Source: Sutterella sp. (GTDB lineage Bacteria; Pseudomonadota; Gammaproteobacteria; Burkholderiales; Burkholderiaceae_F). Taken from it: 64,000 nucleotides of DNA. Below the pieces are notes generated by a model. That model was given only the letters and a program-made list of their open reading frames with translations, searched no databases and had not been told where the DNA came from. The stretch covers positions 1-64,000 of the forward strand of contig DYBN01000009.1 of NCBI GenBank assembly GCA_019418605.1, in the 5' to 3' direction. Shown here in pieces: positions 1 through 8,393 of the stretch (the first letter of the stretch is position 1; each line of letters starts with the position of its first letter). Made by a program: the position numbers and the translations under genes.

Positions 1-167
1 TCGCAATTCTCTTTTGCTCTCTTTTCCGGGCGGGAGGGCCGCAGAAAGTCAAATGTCTCCTTTCTTCTTCCTTTGGCCGAAGGAGCTTCCGTCAAGAGCA
101 GTATTTTCAGGTGCCGGCCGGGTTCTTAGACTAAAGGACGGACAAATGTAGCCTTGAGGAGACCCAT

Positions 168-413
168 ATGACAGCCGGCACGCGTGCGCTCATTAAAAGA
201 ATTCGCAGCGACATCGCTTCGGGAGGCGACGAGCAGCTCTTCAACGCCCTCTGGCGCCAGCTCTCGCCTGAGGACGAACGGCTTGTCGACTATCTGCCCT
301 GCGGGGAGGCAACTGCTCCGTCGGCCTCGGTGGGCGAACATTTCGATACGATGCCCGCCTGGCAAATTCTCAAAGTGCTGCTCGCGCAGTCCGACGCCTC
401 CAAGATCTACTGA
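168..413 (+). CDS. small hypothetical protein (81 aa)
   Basis: I do not recognise this protein. It is chosen as a real gene because GAGGAG lies 7 bases before the ATG and the frame runs cleanly to TGA. It has no signal peptide or membrane segment. The N-terminus is basic (ALIKRIRSDI) and the rest is mixed and soluble, with a Trp-containing C-terminal helix (PAWQILKVLL). It stands alone upstream of a tRNA gene. Overlapping frames here are shorter or lack a ribosome site. The function is unknown. Confidence 0.5.
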   Translation: MTAGTRALIKRIRSDIASGGDEQLFNALWRQLSPEDERLVDYLPCGEATAPSASVGEHFDTMPAWQILKVLLAQSDASKIY

Positions 414-535
414 GTCTGCTGATGAAAAAGGCGCTGAAGGTGCGCCAAGGCAAGGGCGGGCGGCTTCAGGACCTTTTCGCTGCGCGGAGCGGGCAGTCGC
501 TGATGAACCGTTTTTGAAGCCTTTTTCCGGCGGCC

Positions 536-565
536 TTTACAGATCGAGACCGTTTGATATAGAAT
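536..565 (+). promoter_or_regulatory. probable sigma-70 promoter of tRNA-Ser
   Basis: TTTACA at 536-541 and TAGAAT at 560-565 are separated by 18 bases and lie about 50 bases before the tRNA gene. No other gene starts here. The assignment is inferred from consensus match only. Confidence 0.45.
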
Positions 566-614
566 GCGCACTCTCGCGGCGGTTCACAAAGCCGCGGTCA
601 ATGGAAACCAGGCC

Positions 615-704
615 GGAAGGGTGGCAGAGTGGTTGAATGTACCGCCCTGGAAAGGCGGCGTGTCCAATAGGGCACCGAGGGTTCGAATCCCTCCCCTTCC
701 GCCA
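615..704 (+). tRNA. tRNA-Ser (anticodon GGA)
   Basis: The acceptor stem GGAAGGG pairs with CCCTTCC, followed by discriminator G and an encoded CCA at 702-704. The anticodon stem CCGCC/GGCGG encloses the loop CTGGAAA, giving anticodon GGA (reads UCC/UCU). The T-arm GGGTTCGAATCCC is intact, and the long variable arm is typical of class II serine tRNAs. Length is 90 bases including CCA. Confidence 0.97.
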
Positions 705-1080
705 GCAAATCAAAAACGTTTCCGTTGCGTCAAAAAGCACAAGACTTTAGCGAATCCGCAAAAGTCTTGCCGCGTCTTCGGGGCCCTGCAGCCCCGTTTC
801 CTTTTCTCGTTGCAATTGACCGGCTGTGCGATGCCGCGCGGGTTGTTGGCTTCTCCTCGTTTTCCTCCGCGCTCCTTCGCAGGTCTTGCGCCGGTCTAAT
901 ACCAATAGCCGATCCATTTTGTCCGATCGAACTATACCCATTGAAATCCTCTGTATTTGATAATGACTCTCAACAGTAGGAAAAAGAGGCGAAATCAAGC
1001 ATTTGCAGCCTCTCTCATTCCTGCTTGAGACGACTGTGCAGCGGCCAAGGAACCGCTGCAAAACTTGGGAGGAATCTTCA
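705..1080. other. intergenic region between tRNA-Ser and the aldehyde dehydrogenase gene
   Basis: I see no credible gene here. A perfect 9-bp inverted repeat (CAAGACTTT ... AAAGTCTTG, 740-769) follows the tRNA and may end its transcript, although no T-run follows. Near 925-970 the sequence becomes AT-rich and contains ACTATACCCATTGAA and TTTGATAATGAC, probably the promoter of the downstream gene. Confidence 0.5.
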
Positions 1081-2556
1081 ATGAGCTACAAGTTTGCTGA
1101 GGAGTACAAGCTGTTGATTGGCGGACAGTGGGTGGCGGCCGAAGGCGGCGCCACGTTTGAGACCACCAATCCCGCGACCGGGGAGGTGCTCGCCCGCTGC
1201 GCCAATGCTTCGGCCAACGACGTACAAAAGGCGGTCGACGCCGCCCGCGCCGCTTTCCCTGCATGGGCCGCGAAGTCCGCGCAGGAGCGCGCGGCGCTGC
1301 TGCTCAAGGCCGCTGATCTGATTGATGAGCACGCTGCCGAACTCGCCGAAATTGAAACGCGCGACAACGGCAAGCCGATTCGCGAAACGACCTTGGTCGA
1401 CGTACCGCTTGCTTCGGACCATTTCCGGTACTTCGCCGGGTGCCTGCGCGCCGAAGAGGGCTCGGCCGTCATGATCGACGACAAGACGCTATCGATGGTT
1501 CTGCACGAGCCGATCGGCGTGGTTGGACAGATCATCCCCTGGAACTTCCCGCTTCTGATGGGCGCTTGGAAGATCGCGCCGGCGCTTGCCGCGGGCAATA
1601 CGCTCGTGATCAAGTCTTCGTCGACGACGCCGCTGTCGCTGCTGCGCTTGGGAGAGCTTCTCAACAGCATCCTGCCCGCGGGCGTTGTCAACATCCTCAC
1701 CGGCCGCGGCTCGGGCTGCGGTCAGGCCATGCTCGACAATCCGGGCTTTGACAAGCTTGCCTTCACCGGTTCGACCGAAGTGGGCTACAGCGTTGCCAAG
1801 GCCGCGGCCGAGAAACTCATTCCCGCCACGCTTGAATTGGGCGGCAAGTCGGCCAACATCTATTTTGACGACTGCCAGATGGACAAGGCCATTGAAGGCG
1901 CGCAGATCGGCATCCTCTTTAACCAGGGGCAGGTGTGCTGCGCAGGCTCGCGCATTTTCGTGCAGGCGGGCATCTACGATGAGTTCGTCTCGCGCCTGGC
2001 CGAAGCCTTCAAGGCCGTGAAGGTCGGCGACCCGATGTCGATGCAGACCCAGATGGGCTCGCAGATCAACCAAAAGCAGCTCGAAAAGATCCTGAGCTAC
2101 GTCGAAATCGGCAAGAAGGAGGGCGCGCGCGTGCTCGCGGGCGGCGAGCGCGCCGTGATCGAAGGGTTCGAAAAGGGCGCCTTCATGCAGCCCACGCTGC
2201 TCGTTGACGTCACCAACGACATGCGCGTGGCGCAGGAAGAGATCTTCGGCCCCGTCGCCGTGGTGATCAAGTTCGAGACCGAAGACGAGGTCGTGGCGAT
2301 GGCCAACGACAGCGAATACGGTCTGGGCGGCGCCGTCTGGACGCGCGACATCAACCGCGCGCTGCGCGTGGCGCGCGCCGTGCGCACGGGCCGCATGTGG
2401 GTCAACACCTACAACGAGTTGCCCGCTCACACGCCCTTTGGCGGCTACAAGAAGTCCGGCATCGGCCGCGAAACGCACAAGATGATGCTCGCGCACTACT
2501 CGCAGTGCAAGAACATCTACGTCTCGCTCTCCGAAGACAAGCGGGGATTCTTCTAA
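1081..2556 (+). CDS. NAD(P)-dependent aldehyde dehydrogenase (491 aa)
   Basis: This is a complete soluble ALDH-superfamily enzyme that oxidises an aldehyde to the acid with NAD(P). The cofactor region IIPWNFPL, the FTGSTEVG loop, the general-base Glu in LELGGKSANI and the nucleophile Cys in GQVCCAGSR are all present. The C-terminal PFGGYKKSGIGRE motif is also there. The length is the usual 490-500 residues. The start at 1081 is preferred because GGGAGGA precedes it; the frame is open further upstream to 1003. It is monocistronic, with hairpins following. The substrate cannot be told from sequence; lactaldehyde- or acetaldehyde-type enzymes are possible. Confidence 0.93.
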   Translation: MSYKFAEEYKLLIGGQWVAAEGGATFETTNPATGEVLARCANASANDVQKAVDAARAAFPAWAAKSAQERAALLLKAADLIDEHAAELAEIETRDNGKPIRETTLVDVPLASDHFRYFAGCLRAEEGSAVMIDDKTLSMVLHEPIGVVGQIIPWNFPLLMGAWKIAPALAAGNTLVIKSSSTTPLSLLRLGELLNSILPAGVVNILTGRGSGCGQAMLDNPGFDKLAFTGSTEVGYSVAKAAAEKLIPATLELGGKSANIYFDDCQMDKAIEGAQIGILFNQGQVCCAGSRIFVQAGIYDEFVSRLAEAFKAVKVGDPMSMQTQMGSQINQKQLEKILSYVEIGKKEGARVLAGGERAVIEGFEKGAFMQPTLLVDVTNDMRVAQEEIFGPVAVVIKFETEDEVVAMANDSEYGLGGAVWTRDINRALRVARAVRTGRMWVNTYNELPAHTPFGGYKKSGIGRETHKMMLAHYSQCKNIYVSLSEDKRGFF

Positions 2557-2602
2557 CCGCTCCAACTCCCGGGCCAAGAAGCCCGGGGGCTTGAGGGGAA
2601 AT

Positions 2603-2644
2603 GCATCCTGCGCAAGGGAAAAGCTTTTTTCCGGCGCAGGATGC
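2603..2644 (+). terminator. strong hairpin after the aldehyde dehydrogenase gene
   Basis: An 11-bp perfect stem (GCATCCTGCGC with GCGCAGGATGC) encloses a second inner stem (GGAAAA/TTTTCC). Only three T residues follow directly. It lies 46 bases after the stop codon and is a probable factor-independent terminator. A GC-only stem at 2575-2590 (CCCGGGC/GCCCGGG) precedes it. Confidence 0.6.
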
Positions 2645-2808
2645 TTTGTCTAAAACGATAGATTTTTATTATCGCTTTATTCTGATTTTTGGCACTGAGA
2701 GCATTTCTCTGTCTCAAAGTCAGGGGTTTACACTATTTCGTTTTTCAAGCGCTTCTTTTCATGCCGATTACTTCGACCACAACCGCTGCAGACAGGAGGG
2801 CTGTGCCC

Positions 2809-3207
2809 GTGCGGGACTTTTCCCTGCGGCTTGATCATCTCGTGCTCACCTGCGCCGACATTGGCCGGACGCTTGATTTTTATGAGCAGGTGCTGGGGTT
2901 TCGGCGCGAGGTGGATGCGGCCGGGCGGGTGAGCCTGCATTTGAGCGGCATCAAGATCAACCTGCACCAAAAGGGCAAGGAAAGAAGTCCGCACGCGCGC
3001 GTGCCGACGCCGGGATCGGCGGATTTGTGCTTTGTTTCGGGCGACGCGCTTGCCGTGCGTCTCGCGCACCTTGAAGGCCACGGCGTCAAGGTGATCGAGG
3101 GGCCGGTCGTGAGGCCCGGAGCGTGCGGGCCGATTGAGTCGATTTATTTCCGGGACCCGGACGGCAACCTGATCGAATGGGGGCGCCCGATCAAAAAGGA
3201 GCGCTAA
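2809..3207 (+). CDS. VOC-superfamily protein, GLOD5-like (132 aa)
   Basis: This is a single vicinal-oxygen-chelate (glyoxalase-type) module. It opens with LDHLVLTC and DIGRTLDFYEQVLGF and ends with the typical IYFRDPDGNLIEW, whose Glu is a metal ligand in this fold; the His of LDHLVL would be another. KINLHQKGKE and the segment GPIESIYFRDPD match the glyoxalase-domain-5 type of sequence. The frame is open to an ATG at 2761, but that ATG has no ribosome site, whereas AGGAGG at 2794-2799 is well spaced for the GTG at 2809. The substrate is unknown. Confidence 0.85.
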   Translation: MRDFSLRLDHLVLTCADIGRTLDFYEQVLGFRREVDAAGRVSLHLSGIKINLHQKGKERSPHARVPTPGSADLCFVSGDALAVRLAHLEGHGVKVIEGPVVRPGACGPIESIYFRDPDGNLIEWGRPIKKER

Positions 3208-3250
3208 GGCGCGGGCCCGGTGACCGGCCCCTGCAGATTTCAAGGAAAGA

Positions 3251-3307
3251 AAAAGCCTCTTTGCGGCGCGCGCTCCCGTGCGGGAGGCGGGCTTTAAAGA
3301 GGCTTTT
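3251..3307. terminator. bidirectional terminator between convergent genes
   Basis: AAAAGCCTCTTT (3251-3262) pairs with AAAGAGGCTTTT (3296-3307), with T-runs on both strands and an inner GC-rich stem. It separates the VOC gene (plus strand) from the rhodanese gene (minus strand) and can serve both. Confidence 0.8.
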
Positions 3308-3338
3308 GCTGCGCGCTCTTCTCAAGAGGGCGGCAGAC

Positions 3339-3764
3339 CTACTTCACAAGGCCGTACTTCCACTGCAGAGTGCCGTACATGTTGTAGACGTTCTTGTAGC
3401 CCGACTCAATGAGAATCTGAGAGGCTTTTTCGGCGCGCACGCCGCTGCGGCATTGCACGAGAACCTTGTCGTTGACGTTGGGCACGGCCTCAAGGCGCAT
3501 GCCGACCTTGAATTCTGAGAGCGGCACGTTCACGGCGCCCTTGACGTGGCCCTCGGCGTATTCCTCGGGATTGCGCACGTCAATGAGAACGACGCCTTCT
3601 TCGATCATCTTCTTGGCGACGTCCGGCGTGACCTTGTGGTAGGCGGGATTGGAGTAGGTCAGGGGCTGCGCGGGCTGGGGATCGACGGGCTCCTGGGCAA
3701 AAGCTGCGCCCATGGCGAGAGCAGCCGACAAGGCAACGGCAAGACCGGCTTTCAGAAGGTTCAT
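3339..3764 (-). CDS. exported single-domain rhodanese (141 aa)
   Basis: A Sec-type signal peptide (about residues 1-23, ending AAFAQ) precedes one rhodanese domain. The domain shows VVLIDVRNPEEYAEGHVKGAVNVPL and the active-site loop VQCRSGVRA, with Cys as the persulfide-carrying nucleophile. It would act in the periplasm as a sulfurtransferase or sulfur carrier. AAGGAG precedes the ATG at 3764. It is transcribed alone toward the terminator at 3251-3307. The acceptor is unknown. Confidence 0.9.
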   Translation of the reverse strand: MNLLKAGLAVALSAALAMGAAFAQEPVDPQPAQPLTYSNPAYHKVTPDVAKKMIEEGVVLIDVRNPEEYAEGHVKGAVNVPLSEFKVGMRLEAVPNVNDKVLVQCRSGVRAEKASQILIESGYKNVYNMYGTLQWKYGLVK

Positions 3765-3931
3765 TTTCTTCACTCCTTTGTTGATGGAAGGCGCAAAGGG
3801 GGAAACTTTGCGCCTTCGAGGATTTTGCTCGCGTCTGCGGCAGCCGGGCAACGCGAGGTTACGAGCATGTGCAGTTTGTGAGCTTCTCAGAAATCGCTGA
3901 GCAAGCGCAGGCTGCGGGTGCTTTGCCTGCC

Positions 3932-4900
3932 TCAGAGTTCAATCAAGTCGTACTGATCCGTGCCCATGTGCAACTCCCGCATGTAGGAGAGCTGGCGCAG
4001 GCCGCTTCTGGACTCGATGCGCTCGACCATGGCGTGGCGCTCCTTTTCGGGCAGCGCGTAGATCATGTCGATGGCCGCCTTGTCGATGGCAAGCAGGTTG
4101 GTTGAGGCGAGAATGCCGATGTCCTTGAGCGTGGGCTCTTCGGCCGCCGTTCCCACGCAGTCGCAGTCCACGCTCATGCGGCGCATCACGGACAAGTACG
4201 TGATGCGGCTGCCGAAATGATCGGCCACGGCCTTGCCGCCTTCGACCATGCGCTCCATAAAGCGCGGGCCGCCCGCCCAGGTCTGCGTGCCTTCGCGGTG
4301 CAGCTCAAGCTTGCCGAGCTTGCCCGAAGCGCAGCCGATGGCGATGTTCTTGAGGCACCCGCCGAAGCCGCCCATCGTGTGTCCCTTGAAATGGGTGAGC
4401 ACGATCATGGAGTCGTAGTTAAGCAGATGCTTGCCGACGTGCACCTCCTTGAGCCACTTGCCGCCCTTGATCGGCAGCGGCGTGTCTCCGTCCTCGTCCA
4501 TGATGTCGACGGGACTGAAGGTCCAGCCGTTGGTTTTGAGCGTCTCGCGATGCCCCTCGGTGGTCTGCCGCGGGCTGCCGTAGAGCACGTTGCACTCGAC
4601 GATCGTGCAGGGCACTTCAGCTTGAAAGGCCTTGACCCATTCGCGCGGAATGATGTTGGGCCCGTGCGGCTCGCCCGTGTGGACCTTCAGAGCCGTTTTG
4701 CCGGTGATGCCGGCGTTGACCTTCTTGTAGAGCTTTAAAAGTCCCTCGGGGGAAAGGTCGCGCGTGAAGTAAACGGTGGCGCGCGCATTCGATGCGGACT
4801 TTGCCGCTGTCTCAGCGGCGGGGGCGGGGGCTGCCGCATGCGCTTCAAAGGCTGCAGCCGAGGCAAGGGTGGAGGCTAGAAAAGTTCTGCGTGAAATCAT
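3932..4900 (-). CDS. Tat-exported DUF362 protein (322 aa)
   Basis: The N-terminus MISRRTFLASTLASAAAF is a twin-arginine signal (RRTFL) ending near residue 23. The mature part is a DUF362 domain: an N-terminal segment with VYFTRDLSPEGLLKLYKK, a central Cys-containing stretch (TIVECNVLYGS), the conserved LTHFKGHTMGGFGGCLKNIAIGC and the Cys-rich DCDCVGTAAEEPTLKDIG. DUF362 proteins are often linked to iron-sulfur or redox proteins, but their biochemical role is poorly known. It is the last gene of a three-gene minus-strand operon with a flavodoxin-like protein and a second DUF362 protein. Confidence 0.85.
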   Translation of the reverse strand: MISRRTFLASTLASAAAFEAHAAAPAPAAETAAKSASNARATVYFTRDLSPEGLLKLYKKVNAGITGKTALKVHTGEPHGPNIIPREWVKAFQAEVPCTIVECNVLYGSPRQTTEGHRETLKTNGWTFSPVDIMDEDGDTPLPIKGGKWLKEVHVGKHLLNYDSMIVLTHFKGHTMGGFGGCLKNIAIGCASGKLGKLELHREGTQTWAGGPRFMERMVEGGKAVADHFGSRITYLSVMRRMSVDCDCVGTAAEEPTLKDIGILASTNLLAIDKAAIDMIYALPEKERHAMVERIESRSGLRQLSYMRELHMGTDQYDLIEL

Positions 4901-4990
4901 GATTGCTGCTTCCTCTTATGTGTGATGTTTTCAATTGAACCTGCATTGGTTGCGCGCCTGCTGTCCGTGCCTTGCGGGCTCGCGGCTTTG

Positions 4991-5599
4991 TCAGCGCGCG
5001 CGGGGCGTATCTTTTTCGATGAGCCCCAGGGCGCTTAGCCACTGCGCGACTTTTTCGATGTTGCGCACGCCGTGCCAGCCGTAGACGGCTAGCCCCTCGG
5101 GAAGGACGGCCTTGGGGGCAAGGCGCTTTAATTCTTCGTGCGTCCCGGCAAGGCCGCTGCCGCCGTGCGTGCAGAAGTGAAGCACCACCTTGCCCGACAA
5201 ATCAACGCTCTCAAGATAGGTGTACACCGGCATCGGCATGTGTCCGCTCCAGATCGGGTGCCCGATGCAGACGATGTCGTAGCCGCGCACGTCGGGGATC
5301 CCCGGTCGTATGGCGGGGCGCGCCTGGGCGGCAAGCTCGGCCTTGGCAACCTCGCCCGTTTCCTTGTAGTCGGACGGATAGGGCTTGACGGGCTCGACGC
5401 GGGCAAGGTCGCCCCCGGTAAGACGCGCGATTTCCCGGGCGACGGTCTGCGTGCTCCCGGCCCAGGTGAAATAGACGATGAGAATCTTTGGATGCGCGGG
5501 CAGCGTGCTCAAGTCGAGCTTTTGGGCGCCGAAGGCGCGCATGCAGGCAAGCGCTGCGCCCGACGTAAGAAGCTGCAGGCAGTGGCGGCGCGAATACAT
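4991..5599 (-). CDS. exported flavodoxin-like protein (202 aa)
   Basis: The start MYSRRHCLQLLTSGAALA is a Tat-like signal, consistent with export of a folded FMN protein. The mature domain is flavodoxin-type: the FMN-phosphate loop lies in KILIVYFTWAGSTQTVAREIA, followed by YDIVCIGHPIWSGHMPMPV and the glycine-rich VVLHFCTHGGSGLAGT. AAGGA precedes the ATG at 5599; upstream in-frame starts would hide the signal peptide. It lies between two exported DUF362 genes, suggesting a shared periplasmic electron-transfer or reductive task. The electron partner is not evident. Confidence 0.85.
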   Translation of the reverse strand: MYSRRHCLQLLTSGAALACMRAFGAQKLDLSTLPAHPKILIVYFTWAGSTQTVAREIARLTGGDLARVEPVKPYPSDYKETGEVAKAELAAQARPAIRPGIPDVRGYDIVCIGHPIWSGHMPMPVYTYLESVDLSGKVVLHFCTHGGSGLAGTHEELKRLAPKAVLPEGLAVYGWHGVRNIEKVAQWLSALGLIEKDTPRAR

Positions 5600-5627
5600 G
5601 GTGATGGATCCTTGTCCGTTTGTTGAC

Positions 5628-7043
5628 TTAAACGCGCACCAGCTCGATGCCCTCGGGCTTTCCAAGATTGCGTCCGTAGAGCTTTTCAAGCGGGTTGTTC
5701 CAGTGATCGTGCACGCCAAGCGAAGAAAGTGCTTGTCCCTCGCTGTTGGTGTAGGCCGTGCCCGAAGGGGGATGGTCGGCCTGCGCGGCTTCGTGCAGGT
5801 AGTTTTCGACTCCCGCGTTGCCGCGCAAGGCGCTGTTGCGGCGCGTGACGTTGGGCTCGTTCATCAAAAAGTCGCAGCCGACCGAGTCGACGGCAACCGG
5901 GTCCTGCGAGGCGAAAAGACTTGCGCAAAAGCCCCCTGAAAAGGGCGGCATCGACCAGCGCGCGGCCGGTTCGGTCAGCGAGACGCTCTCGCCCACGGCG
6001 GTCAGAAGCCCGTCGAGCAGATAAAGAACGGTTTTGCCGCCGAGCTCTTTGTGGCCCATCAAGTCGACCAGAACCGAATAGTTCCCGTGCCGGGCGCCGG
6101 CGACGTTGCCGTGCAGGCCCGCCGCCTGCGGGGCTCTCTCGCGGTCGCTGTTGACAAAGGAGCCGAAATGGTTCTTGCCGCAAAGCGTGAGGCCATAGCA
6201 GTGCCCCTTGAGATTGGCAAGATTGATGAGGTAGTTGGCGCCGACCACGCAGGCGGGCACGGCGCTTGTCTCCCCTCGCACCGTCCCCGACCACACGACG
6301 GGGTGCGCTTTGTCGGCCGCCGCATCGTGGGCGGGATCGTGCGGCGTGCGGTGGCGAAAGGCGACGCCCTCGCAGGGCGCTGCTCCGACATAGTCCATCA
6401 TGAACTGAGGAAAAAGGCGCCCCGCGTCATAAAAAACAATGTCTTCGGGGGCAGCTCCGGCGCCCTCGACAAGAGACATCAGCAGGGCGCGCATCAAGAC
6501 GGCGTTGCCGTAGCTCTCTTCGGTTTTCTCGGGCGACGTGCTCGTGTAGGCGCCCGCGCCGTTCATGTTGACCTTGACGGCGATCTTCTCTCCTGCGGCA
6601 TAGCCGCTGGATTTGCCGTGCGCGCGCAGGTTGAAGTTGGCAAAAAGCTTCTGCCAGGCCTCTTTGAGCGTCTCGTTTGCCGGGGCGCCCTGAGCCGGGA
6701 CGGAGAGGCCCGCAAGCGAAACGACGGCGCGATCGAGCATGGTGCGCACGCGCGCGTCGTCAAAGTGCTTTGTCTCCCACCAGTAGCCTCGGCCGTCCCA
6801 GTTGACCGAGGCGGGATCGTGCGCCCAGACGACGCGCCCGGGCATGACGCCAATGCCGCGGCCCAACGGCGGGTGAGAAGGAAAAACCGAAGGAGGAAAA
6901 GAAGAGGGGGAAGGCGAGGACTGGCCGGTGCTGGAGGCGTGCGGCGCTAGGGGAGCCGAGAGCCCCGGATCGGCAAGAGCGGCGGCTGCGGTGACGGCCG
7001 CGGCCGACAGAACGCTGCGGCGGCTGATGGTCTGGCTTGTCAT
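5628..7043 (-). CDS. Tat-exported DUF362 protein, long form (471 aa)
   Basis: The signal peptide begins TISRRSVLSAAAVTAAAA, a twin-arginine motif, followed by a Ser/Pro-rich linker to about residue 65. The body is DUF362: KVNMNGAGAYTS, the central LINLANLKGHCYGLTLCGKNHFGSF and ASQDPVAVDSVGCDFL are the recognisable blocks. AAGGA lies before the ATG at 7043, which is preferred over the in-frame start at 7103. It is the first gene of the DUF362 - flavodoxin - DUF362 operon, divergent from a LysR regulator that probably controls it. Confidence 0.85.
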   Translation of the reverse strand: MTSQTISRRSVLSAAAVTAAAALADPGLSAPLAPHASSTGQSSPSPSSFPPSVFPSHPPLGRGIGVMPGRVVWAHDPASVNWDGRGYWWETKHFDDARVRTMLDRAVVSLAGLSVPAQGAPANETLKEAWQKLFANFNLRAHGKSSGYAAGEKIAVKVNMNGAGAYTSTSPEKTEESYGNAVLMRALLMSLVEGAGAAPEDIVFYDAGRLFPQFMMDYVGAAPCEGVAFRHRTPHDPAHDAAADKAHPVVWSGTVRGETSAVPACVVGANYLINLANLKGHCYGLTLCGKNHFGSFVNSDRERAPQAAGLHGNVAGARHGNYSVLVDLMGHKELGGKTVLYLLDGLLTAVGESVSLTEPAARWSMPPFSGGFCASLFASQDPVAVDSVGCDFLMNEPNVTRRNSALRGNAGVENYLHEAAQADHPPSGTAYTNSEGQALSSLGVHDHWNNPLEKLYGRNLGKPEGIELVRV

Positions 7044-7143
7044 GGGCTTGGTCCTTGAATTGCGGTTGAAAAAAGTATCGTCAATAATGGCCGGGTGAGT
7101 CAAATACTTATTTCGGATGCGCGCTCATGCCCTGAAGGTATGG

Positions 7144-7162
7144 CTCAAGGCACCGGCTTGAG
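7144..7162. promoter_or_regulatory. candidate LysR operator in divergent promoter region
   Basis: CTCAAG and CTTGAG form an inverted repeat with a 7-base spacer midway between the divergent DUF362 operon and the lysR gene. The position and dyad symmetry fit a LysR-type recognition site. The assignment is inferred. Confidence 0.4.
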
Positions 7163-7232
7163 GCACTGCAGTTAAAAAAGCATTGCTGCCCTCTTTAGCA
7201 GCCGCTCTCCTTTAAAAAGAGGAAGGTTTTCG

Positions 7233-8117
7233 ATGGACATTCGCGTTTTGCGCTACTTTCTGGCGGCCGTACAGGCCGAGAGCATTTCAGGCGCCGCACA
7301 GCGCCTGCACCTGACGCAGCCCACGCTCTCGCGGCAGTTCATGGAACTTGAAGAGGAGTTCGGCCACAAGCTCTTCGTGCGCACCAACCGCAAGCTGCGC
7401 TTGACGCCCAAGGGCGAGCATTTCTACGAGAGAGCCCGAGCGATCGTGGCGCTGTGCGACATGACAAGCGCCGAGATGCGCGCCGAAGACGAAATGAGCG
7501 GCGACATTCACATCGCGGCGGGAGAGACGCCGGCGCTGCGCAGCATGGCCCGCGCCATCAAGCGGCTCATGCTCGAGGCGCCCAAGGTGCGCTGCCACCT
7601 GGTAAGCGGCGCCGAGGCCGAGGTCAAGGCGCAGCTGCACGCGGGCCTGACCGACTTCGGCGTCTTCGTGGGAGCGGCCGATACGCTGGGCTACAGCTCG
7701 ATCAAGCTCAAGGAAAAGGACGTCTGGGGCATCCTCACCAAAAAAGACGGGCCTTTTGCAGGAAAGTCGAGCATCGAGAGCAGGGACCTCGCGGGCGTGC
7801 CGCTTCTTTTGTCGCGGCAGTCCTATGAGCGCAACGAGCTTGACGGGTGGTTGAGCGCCATGGGCGCGCAGCTCAACATCGTGGGCACGTTCAACTTGTT
7901 GTACAACGCGTGCCTGCTTGCCGAAGCCGATGTCGGACACGTGCTCGCCCTCGGAGGCGTCATCAACCCGGGACCGGACTCGGGCCTGATGTGGCTGCCG
8001 CTTGCGCCAAAGCTCACCTGCGAGATCACCGTCGTCTGGGAGCGAGGCCGCAGGCTTTCCCGCCCGGCCGAGAGGCTCATCGCGCTGCTCAAGGATGAGC
8101 AGGCGCGTCCGGGCTAG
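7233..8117 (+). CDS. LysR-family transcriptional regulator (294 aa)
   Basis: The N-terminal winged helix-turn-helix (about residues 1-60) reads MDIRVLRYFLAAVQAESISGAAQRLHLTQPTLSRQ in short blocks typical of the family, followed by a periplasmic-binding-like effector domain from about residue 90. The length is standard. AGAGGAAGG precedes the ATG. It is divergent from the Tat-exported DUF362/flavodoxin operon across 189 bases, the usual arrangement of a LysR regulator and its target. The inducer is unknown. Confidence 0.92.
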   Translation: MDIRVLRYFLAAVQAESISGAAQRLHLTQPTLSRQFMELEEEFGHKLFVRTNRKLRLTPKGEHFYERARAIVALCDMTSAEMRAEDEMSGDIHIAAGETPALRSMARAIKRLMLEAPKVRCHLVSGAEAEVKAQLHAGLTDFGVFVGAADTLGYSSIKLKEKDVWGILTKKDGPFAGKSSIESRDLAGVPLLLSRQSYERNELDGWLSAMGAQLNIVGTFNLLYNACLLAEADVGHVLALGGVINPGPDSGLMWLPLAPKLTCEITVVWERGRRLSRPAERLIALLKDEQARPG

Positions 8118-8150
8118 CAACCCAAAGTCCCGTCGCCTGGGGCAAACAAA

Positions 8151-8384
8151 TTGAGCGCAGGTCCTGAAAACAATGGACTAGTGCAATCCGATTATTCTGT
8201 CTGCGGCTCCGAATCCGTAGACTTCATCGCAACGCTTCTGACGAACAGGATTGTGGAGGGAATGTCAAAAGCCGGGGCACTCGACAAGGACACGTTTGGC
8301 GATGTGGTTGATTCCTTGCGAAGATGCTGGCGCAGCAGAAAAGCTGACTTGTCCGCGGTGCCCGACGTTGACGATGACCTGTGA
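8151..8384 (+). CDS. small hypothetical ORF (up to 77 aa), possibly the 5' half of a broken gene
   Basis: The frame starts at TTG 8151, or at ATG 8262 within it, and ends at TGA 8382-8384. The product has a helical segment (DFIATLLTNRIVEGMSKAGALD) and an acidic end (PDVDDDL). The next ORF, at 8394, continues in the same reading frame beyond this TGA after only three codons. The two may therefore be one gene split by a stop. I do not recognise either part. Base composition is less GC-rich than in the neighbours. Confidence 0.3.
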   Translation: MSAGPENNGLVQSDYSVCGSESVDFIATLLTNRIVEGMSKAGALDKDTFGDVVDSLRRCWRSRKADLSAVPDVDDDL

Positions 8385-8393
8385 AACCGGCTT

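Noticed and set aside
1489..2577. 362-codon minus-strand open frame across the aldehyde dehydrogenase gene
   Set aside because: It is a His/Ala/Arg-rich antisense translation without any domain or start signal.
2575..2591. CCCGGGC/GCCCGGG stem as terminator of the aldehyde dehydrogenase gene
   Set aside because: It lacks a following T-run; the longer hairpin at 2603-2644 is the better candidate.
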